From an uncultured Methylotenera sp. (lineage in GTDB: Bacteria; Pseudomonadota; Gammaproteobacteria; Burkholderiales; Methylophilaceae), in the NCBI GenBank assembly GCA_937957775.1, contig CALFXV010000009.1:1-5885 (forward strand): DNA of 5,885 nt. Direction: 5' to 3'. A program made the translations under genes and the position numbers. The notes beneath the pieces were generated by a model. That model was not told the DNA's origin, did not search any database, and was given only the letters and a program-made list of their open reading frames with translations. Below are positions 5,118-5,885 of this stretch, one piece after another (position 1 is the stretch's first letter; each line of letters starts with the position of its first letter).

Positions 5118-5885
5118 ATGTTAATGCCCACACAAATCACACGACACATCCAACTATGGCTAATGGTGTTTGGCTTCTGCATTGTGAGTGCTTGCAGCAA
5201 TGGTGAAGAGGCTGCAAAAAAATTAAACTCCAACTACGACACTCCTCACCCAGCTAGCCCAGGCGGCACCATGATTGATGCCATGACTGGTGAGCCCAGC
5301 GGCTTAATTGCCATGATAGCCGGCGAATCAGCGGCGTCGGCGATTGCCGGCAATATCTTTAACAGCCTGCTTAAATACGACAAAAATTTAGACCTAACCG
5401 GTGAGCTTGCCCAGTCTTGGGAAGTATCGGCTGACCAACGCACCATTACCTTTCATTTAAAGCCCAATCTCAAATGGGCGGACCAGCAGCCCTTAAGCAG
5501 TGCAGACGTTTTGTTTACTTGGCAAAAAGTAACGGATGACAACACGCGCACGCCTTATGGCTCGGATTTTAAATTAGTTAGCAAAGCCGAAGCGCCTGAT
5601 GCGCAGACATTTAGAGTAACCTACGCCGTCCCCTACGCGCCTGCTTTAGATACATGGGCAGGCTTGCACATCCTGCCTAAGCACTTATTGCAAGACCAAG
5701 ACATTAACAACACGGCTTTTGCACGCCATCCGGTAGGCAGTCACTATTACAAACTGTCGGATTGGAAAAATGGCCAATACTTAAAATTAAGCCGCAACCC
5801 TCACGCCAGCCAAGGCCAAGCCAATATAGAGCACTTGCTTTCTCGCATCATTCCGGACAAAGCGGCTCAATTTTTGGAACTCAGT
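5118..5885 (+). CDS. Family 5 extracellular solute-binding lipoprotein, N-terminal part (cut by right edge)
   Basis: The first 256 codons are present and the frame is open to the edge. The protein belongs to the peptide/nickel-binding (SBP_bac_5, DppA/OppA-like) family that delivers substrates to ABC importers. Visible: a signal sequence with core LWLMVFGFCIV and lipobox VSAC, giving lipidated C26; then the family pattern AGNIFNSLLKYD (77-88), LAQSWEVSADQRTITFHLK (98-115) and KWADQQPLSSADVLFTWQ (119-136). Next come HILPKHLL (184-191) and HPVGSHYYKL..W..G..L.L.RNP (204-228). Family members are about 500-600 residues, so roughly half is missing. ATG 5118 or ATG 5124 could be the start; neither has a good Shine-Dalgarno. 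It begins 12 nt after the mltD stop and in the same frame, so it is probably co-transcribed. The ligand is unknown; peptides or cell-wall peptides are plausible. Ser at +2 after the cysteine would, by the enterobacterial Lol rule, send it to the outer membrane. Confidence 0.92.
   Translation, partial: MLMPTQITRHIQLWLMVFGFCIVSACSNGEEAAKKLNSNYDTPHPASPGGTMIDAMTGEPSGLIAMIAGESAASAIAGNIFNSLLKYDKNLDLTGELAQSWEVSADQRTITFHLKPNLKWADQQPLSSADVLFTWQKVTDDNTRTPYGSDFKLVSKAEAPDAQTFRVTYAVPYAPALDTWAGLHILPKHLLQDQDINNTAFARHPVGSHYYKLSDWKNGQYLKLSRNPHASQGQANIEHLLSRIIPDKAAQFLELS

Noticed and set aside
4945..5133. - strand frame encoding a Phe/Tyr/Leu-rich peptide that looks membrane-like
   Set aside because: It is the complement of the Lys-rich (AAA-rich) mltD tail; runs of Phe and Leu follow automatically from reading that strand.
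1..5885. Mobile element, CRISPR array, tRNA, toxin-antitoxin or defence system
   Set aside because: I read both strands for transposase or integrase motifs, spaced repeats, tRNA-like arms and paired small genes and saw none. Every substantial region is covered by an ordinary conserved gene.

Overview
The window looks like a chromosomal housekeeping region of a Gram-negative proteobacterium. Moderate GC, dense ATGA-linked genes and the cluster mltD / gloB / YafS-like methyltransferase / rnhA / dnaQ (adjacent in Escherichia coli too) point to Gamma- or Betaproteobacteria. I lean towards a betaproteobacterium, possibly a methylotroph-like Nitrosomonadales member, because rnhA and dnaQ are co-directional and a lipoprotein solute-binding protein follows mltD. 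That placement is inference, not proof. There is no mobile element, CRISPR array, rRNA or tRNA, and no sign of an accessory island.

Layout. The left 2.4 kb is a leftward operon read from 2430 to the left edge: YafS-like methyltransferase (1618-2430), rnhA (1163-1621), dnaQ (456-1166) and rfbB (1-442, cut by the edge). The first three are joined by 4-bp ATGA overlaps, and rfbB starts 13 bp after the dnaQ stop. The right 3.4 kb runs rightward: gloB (2460-3239), mltD (3381-5105) and a family-5 solute-binding lipoprotein (5118-5885, cut by the edge). The longest gap without a coding region is 3240-3380; it holds an AT-rich tract, a probable terminator and a probable promoter.

How the genes work together. 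RNase HI and the DnaQ proofreading subunit serve replication fidelity and RNA primer/R-loop removal. GloB completes the glutathione-dependent methylglyoxal detoxification path. RfbB makes dTDP-4-keto-6-deoxyglucose for rhamnose-type surface sugars. MltD cleaves peptidoglycan in the periplasm, and the lipoprotein downstream could capture peptides or muropeptides. The envelope and replication genes are grouped by position rather than by one evident pathway.

Non-obvious points: (i) the divergent start between the methyltransferase and gloB leaves only 29 bp, and the two best promoter matches share one -10 region; (ii) the furthest-upstream in-frame TTG codons of both gloB and mltD coincide with -35 hexamers, so the true starts are probably downstream; (iii) the hairpin likely to end the gloB transcript contains the mltD -35; (iv) MltD has no lipobox but has a 45-residue tail with 21 lysines. 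I found no convincing undescribed system.
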